From NCBI GenBank assembly GCA_948470475.1, contig OX419336.1, positions 403,501 to 467,500 on the forward strand: a DNA stretch of 64,000 nt, written 5' to 3'. Positions 59,001 to 64,000 of this stretch are shown piece by piece. Made by a program: the position numbers and the translations under genes. Each line of letters opens with the position of its first letter. Within the stretch, counting starts at the first letter, position 1. The stretch comes from Galaxea fascicularis (taxonomy: Eukaryota > Cnidaria > Anthozoa > Scleractinia > Euphylliidae). The notes under the pieces were generated by a model. The model ran no database searches. It worked only from the letters and a program-made list of their open reading frames with translations, and had not been told where the DNA came from.

Positions 59001-62000
59001 TCCAAAGGGTTTAAGCCGAGATCACGCATGTGCGCGTGCGCATAAGCCACACACGCCATACCTGCACAGCTTGTGTCAGTGATGACTCAAAAAAGTAAAA
59101 GCGCACTCATGTTGTGCATGCTCAAATGCTTATCTTGTTGTCTTGAAAGTTTTGAAGTTTCGTAACTCAAGTTGCTTATATTTCCGTTTTTGCTTGGTAG
59201 ATTGTTTTAACAACTAAGATCAATTGGCTGCGTATGGTCAGACTTTTAAAAAAGTGGTAGGAAAAAATTAAAACAGCAATAGTCAAAAAGTAGTTGTTTT
59301 CTTAATCTGCCCCACAGAATTTTTTTAAACTAAAATGTTTTGAAGATCATTCCCGGTAACATATATAGAAGTTTGAGAAGATTTCACTGGCCTGTTTTTT
59401 AAATAAGTCAATATATCTCAATGTTAGGGGTTCAATCAAATGCATCATATAGTTGCCAAGATAACAGGTTTTCTGAAATAAATATGATGAAATGAATCTA
59501 TGTTTCTTTTATACCTGGCAAATTTCATACTAGTATGATGACCCAAAAATACATGTATTCAGAAAAGAATTTGTAGAACTTGTCTTGGGAAAATGAAAAC
59601 TATTTCGAAGCACCTTAACTTTTTTCCAAAGTCATTTATTAAAGGAGGAATTCAACCAAGCGAAAAGTTTATTTTCAAGAAAACGGTAAGAATTTTCACT
59701 TTGATCAGAGGACAGCAGTCAAATCCTAGTTATAGCGATCTTCCTCGCGATGAACTTGGCATTTGACTCATCCCGAAAGATGTCACCGAAGCTGATAATT
59801 GACTTGTGGCACTAAGAAGCAAACTGAATGGAGATTGCCTTTGTAACTCCATCTGTATTATATTATTGATTTGGCAACGAAAATCAATCGCTCCCTCTAC
59901 GATTATTGGTGACTGGAGAACTGTATTTTGTAAGCTTATGACATATCCGCTTACTAAGTGTAAAATAAATTATTGCACATAGTCGAGAAATGTCTTGAGC
60001 TGTTGGCGTAGTAAAATCAAAGTTTTGTTATTCATTTGAAAGTCAAGTAATTTATTTGCTAATAAATAATATTGTAATGCACTAAATTTTCGTATCTAGT
60101 TGAAAAATTGCAACTGGATTTTCTTTTTAATTTTGAGCTCTGTGTTTGTCAGTATGTTAATTTGGCCTTATTAGTTGATCAAGTTAGCATGTTGATTTTA
60201 CAGGTGCTGGCTAAGCAACAAGCTCTTCAGCAGCAGCAGATGTCTGCATTACAAACTGCTGCTCAAAGACAGAGAGCATTAGCTCTTATGTGCAGGTACA
60301 GAACCTTTGCTTTGCTTAACATAGGTTACTTGGTGAAAAAGTGAGTGCTGGGGTCATTCACAAGAAGGTACACTGTTTTATTTGCCAAATGGTAACCTCA
60401 GTCAAATTCCTTGACTTAACAAGATTCTTTTTTTGTTTGTTTTACAGGGTGTACGTAGGAAGCATCAACTTTGAGCTACGGGAAGAGCATGTTCGGCAGG
60501 CATTTATTCCTTTTGGACCTATAAAGAAGATAGACTTGTCTTGGGATCCTCTGACAATGAAACACAAGGTGGGAACTTGTAATCAGCATGTGTGAATGGT
60601 ATTATTTATTTTTATAATATTAGGTATTTTACTGACAGGTTTTTGTATCTACAAATTGCAGGGATTTGCCTTTGTAGAGTATGATTTACCAGAAGCAGCT
60701 CAACTTGCTCTGGAACAAATGAATGGTGTCCTCCTTGGTGGGAGAAACATAAAGGTGTGACCATTTGCTCTCTGTTGTTCCTTTAACTCTCAATACTGCT
60801 GAGCTGTCTTACAACCAAGAAATGAAGAGTTATTTGAATTGTCTTATCTGAAGATGTCATTCAGAGACTCACCCCTCCTAGCTTCCTTGTATTAATCATG
60901 TATTAAACAAGACCAGAATAGGATGGTTTGACCCATGGATCCATGGATTTTATTCATAAACTGAAACGTTAGATCAACTTTTGTCTGTATCAAATTGTTT
61001 TGTTCCAGATTGGTCTGATATATCCAAGCACAGAAGTCATCTTCACATAGACGCCCCCCCCCCCCCCCCCTGCTATCGGAAATTCCTAAATGCTGCACCT
61101 CCCCATGCCTTTGAAATTCCATAATTTTTCACTCTCCCCCAGAGTTTCTGCTTTTGCCTTCCAACTGTTTTGAAAAGCCCTGTCTAACTTCCAAACACCT
61201 ATATTGAAGCGAAACTCGCGCCATCACTCCCTCCAAAAAAATCTTGTGCCAATATTTCCAGCCCAGCAAATAATCAATGCAAAGACTTGAACGAATGAGC
61301 TCTTTGACTTCCTTTGTTAATCTGCCAAACTCCATGACATGTGAAAGTAGTAACCAGTTCTTTTATAAAGGTGCAAAAATTCTTGAAAAGCATCAAAAAA
61401 CAGTTTAGTTAGTGCTTCTTGCTGTTCTCGGATTGTAGAATTAGCGTGCACTTATCGCTTGGTTATTGATACAGTGGTGAACAGCCTTGGCTGTGCTCTC
61501 AATGCTTCATTGCTGATGGAACCATCACACATGAGTTGGCAAGCAGTAAGGATGGTTAGGTTAAGAGAGTGCATGGTTTGCTTGTGATGGCTCATAGCTT
61601 GGCATTGCATGACATATGAAAGCCTTATGCTTTCATGATTCCACCAAATATGGGAGTCATATATTTTCACCCACCCAATGCCATCAACTTAGTACAGTAA
61701 GTATGGATAACAGTCCTGGAATATCACAGTTGTTAAGGGGTTGGATTTTTCTGAAATGATGCGGCATCCTGGACTACAAAATTGACAGGCATTCCAGTTG
61801 GCAGCAAGACTGGGCCAGGTTTCCGCTTGCAATGCTTTCAAAACATGTGCGAACCTGACAAGAGTACCAAATAAGTGCTTTAAAACTGGGCTTTTACCTA
61901 TATGTAGGCAAGTTTCCTAAATTATCGATCTAACACACAGTATATTAACATTGACCCCTCCAGTGCTTTGTTTGCCTTTCTTCTATGCATACTTTGCCTA

Positions 62001-63597
62001 AGCATATGATCTCAGTTCGGGATCGATTTGTAATTTATAATGTTGCTTTTTCATGGTGTTAGGTGGGTCGCCCAAGCAATGTTCCACAAGCAGCGCCATT
62101 AATTGAGCAGTTTGAACAGGAAGCCAAGAAGTATGCAAGAATCTATGTGGCATCAGTTCATGCTGATTTGGCTGAGGATGACATCAAAAGGTGATTATTA
62201 TTTAGTGATATGTCGTACCAACTGTTTCACATTTGTATTCACGAAAGAGCAAAGGCAGGGACTGGGATTAACAATGATGTCAACCTTACAGTGACTTTAT
62301 TGTTACAAACATAGCATGCTATGTAGTAACGTATATCCTTTTGCTGGCAGTGACGTCCCACTAATAATCTCATTTCCTCTTTTTGTACTCTTCCTTTAGC
62401 GTGTTTGAAGCCTTTGGTCGGGTGAAAAGCTGCACTCTTGCCCCAGACACCATGCCAGGCAAGCACAAAGGCTATGGCTTCCTGGAATATGAAAACCAGC
62501 AATCAGCTACTGATGCCATTGCCTCCATGAATCTTTTTGATCTGGGAGGACAGTACTTGAGAGTTGGCCGAGCCATTACACCTCCAGCATCAGCACAGAG
62601 CAGTAATGGCACACTGCCACCAGCTGCTGCTATGGCTGCAGCTGCAGTTTCGGCTAAGATACAAGCACAAGAGCAGGGGCTGGCAAGTACATGTAAGCAC
62701 AGGCTGTAGCTACTATTGATCTGTTCACAATCCTGTTTACCCTCAGTGTATTTTTCTGTCTGACTTGATTAATGATGTGCTCTCATATTTCTCTTGTTCT
62801 TTAGTTCCAGCCATCACTATTGCTGGTAGTACTGTCATCACATCTCTTGTGGGTACAGCTGGTCTGGTTGCTCTCCCAACTATGGCAGCAGGGACTCTGG
62901 CACCTGGGGTGATGTCTACTAGTATTGCTGCCCAGCCCATTATGACTTCTACAGCTCTGCTAGCAGGTAAACTCAAGCACAGTAAAAGTAATCTATTTTT
63001 ATTCTCAGACTGTTGTAGCTTCCACCTTGTTAATCCCAAGTTCATTTATGTAATGCCAGTGATTCGATTACCATAATGTATGTGAGATGTATGTATATGA
63101 GCCTTAAGAGCTCAAAAACAGTTGGCCCTGCAACAGTCCACATGCTCAAATGCAGCTTGGTGCTTTTACATGATGTAGTTGGTGCACAAATGACAGACAT
63201 TTTGAGGTGGGTTCTATCCTGTATTGCTCATTTCTGTTCATAATTAATTTTGTTTGATTCTGCAGGAACACCTACAGCAGTGGTGGCCCCAATTCCTGCC
63301 ACTCCTGTGGTGACAACCACAGGAGTACCAGTTCAGCCTGCTGCAGTGCAACAGTTACAGCTCCAGCAGCAGCAACTTCAGCAACAACAGCTTCAGCAGC
63401 AACAGTTACAACAACAGCAGCTGCAGCAACAGTCAGCACAGGTCATCGCTGCACAGCAGGCTGAGGTGCGAGCAAAGATTGAGGAAGAAACACAAAGAAA
63501 GGTTGCTGAGAGCAGCATCAGTCATGAGGAGAACATGTCAATATCAGGGAGCAATGCAAGATACATGGTCATGCAGAAACTGTCCCGAAAAAGTGAG
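56061..63597 (+). CDS. PUF60: PUF60, poly(U)-binding splicing factor (partial, continues past the right edge)
   Basis: Ten in-frame exons: 56061-56111, 57037-57130, 58206-58414, 60204-60295, 60448-60568, 60662-60754, 62063-62190, 62400-62692, 62805-62966, 63266-63597 (525 codons so far). An Arg/Lys-rich nuclear-localisation-like run (RRRRKRGF) is near aa 36-42. [12 protein letters not shown] precedes RRM1 (about 149-224; RNP2 VYVGSI, RNP1 KGFAFVEY). RRM2 follows (about 246-322; RNP2 IYVASV, RNP1 KGYGFLEY). Then comes an Ala/Pro/Thr-rich linker, a Gln-rich LQQQQ repeat in exon 10, and [13 protein letters not shown], which precedes the C-terminal UHM domain in known PUF60. The UHM exons lie beyond 64000; the last donor is GAG|GTAAAT at 63597. 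PUF60 binds U-rich RNA, assists U2AF at 3' splice sites, and as FIR represses MYC via FUSE DNA. The family has about 560 residues in vertebrates. Confidence 0.95.
61054..61070. repeat. Poly(C) tract, 17 bp
   Basis: Uninterrupted C homopolymer in the PUF60 intron between 60754 and 62063; length is likely unstable or assembly-sensitive. Confidence 0.9.
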
Positions 63598-63929
63598 GTA
63601 AATGTTGTGGTAATTTAAGCTCTTTTCTGAAAATGTATCCTGCTAAACACTGAAGCCATTAGATGAGTTTTTCTTACAACTGTTTCTTTATCAAATTCTA
63701 AAATTTGGGTAGTGGTGACATCTACAGTAGGAGTTGTTGAGCTGGAGGAACCCTGGTGAGCTAGGTTGTTTGTCTAGGTTCTTGTACACAAAGTGTCTGA
63801 CTGGTCTGTGGGCTCAACAATGTAAATGTGATTCAGCATAATAATGCAATAACTAAAGATTGGTGTGATGTGCCTGTGAGAAAGATTATAATTATGCGAG
63901 TTGCTTGGCAATGGACAGAAGGACAACTG

Positions 63930-64000
63930 AAAAGAAATCAGAGTCTCAGGCAGGAATCAAACCTCCATAACAATGGTCGGATGCTCTAACCATTGAGCTA
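63930..64000 (-). mobile_element. tRNA-like SINE head or tRNA gene cut by the window edge
   Basis: On the minus strand TAGCTCAATGGTTAGAGCAT (A-box region) and GGTTTGATTCC (B-box-like) are at tRNA spacing. The 5' end lies outside the window. The downstream stretch has no matching acceptor stem that I can confirm, so a SINE is more likely than a tRNA gene. Confidence 0.45.

Overview
The window is metazoan nuclear DNA: AT-rich, with short coding exons bounded by GT-AG introns of 100 bp to 2 kb, a non-LTR retrotransposon, tRNA-derived SINE pieces, MITE-like inverted-repeat elements, and genes with animal-only architectures. The repeats (SINE tails, hammerhead-like repeats, short TIR elements) resemble anthozoan cnidarian genomes, so a stony coral or sea anemone is my best inference. 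No species can be named from sequence alone.

Layout. 1-10904 is gene-poor, with microsatellites, two MITE-like elements and a diverged local duplication. 10905-21869 (+) is a 19-exon SH3PXD2/Tks-like scaffold gene read as PX-SH3-PX-SH3-SH3-SH3. 21870-27986 holds a 5'-truncated CR1/Jockey-type LINE with an open reverse transcriptase frame (about 22988-25380) and a palindromic repeat with decayed hammerhead-like cores. 27987-39599 (-) is a second, convergent SH3PXD2-like gene of 12 exons, PX-SH3-SH3-SH3-SH3. 39600-47579 is repeat-rich: a broken LINE on the minus strand, and a minisatellite of about 100 copies of a 26-bp unit (42039-44703). 47580-48644 (+) is an intronless 354-aa ORF of unknown function. 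48645-51827 contains a perfect 24-bp-arm hairpin and an 843-bp element with perfect 39-bp terminal inverted repeats and TTAA ends. 51828-55828 (-) is a two-exon TRC8-type (RNF139/RNF145-like) membrane RING-H2 E3 ligase. Only 232 bp away, in divergent orientation, PUF60 starts at 56061 (+) and runs past the right edge; its C-terminal UHM domain lies outside.

How the genes relate. The two Tks-like genes are paralogs. Their PX-coding units (two in the plus-strand gene, one in the minus-strand gene) share the same series of intron phases (0,0,1,0,2,1) and an invariant 81-bp second exon, and the SH3 exons of 114 and 118 bp also match in length. Tks/p47phox-type proteins are membrane-recruited adaptors linking phosphoinositides to actin remodelling or NADPH-oxidase complexes. 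The RNF139/RNF145-like gene (ER membrane ubiquitin ligase) and PUF60 (U-rich RNA binding, 3' splice-site recognition) appear to share a CCAAT-rich bidirectional promoter. No operon, CRISPR array or prokaryotic feature is present. All exon boundaries were called by eye from splice signals, phase and protein similarity, and none is confirmed by transcripts.
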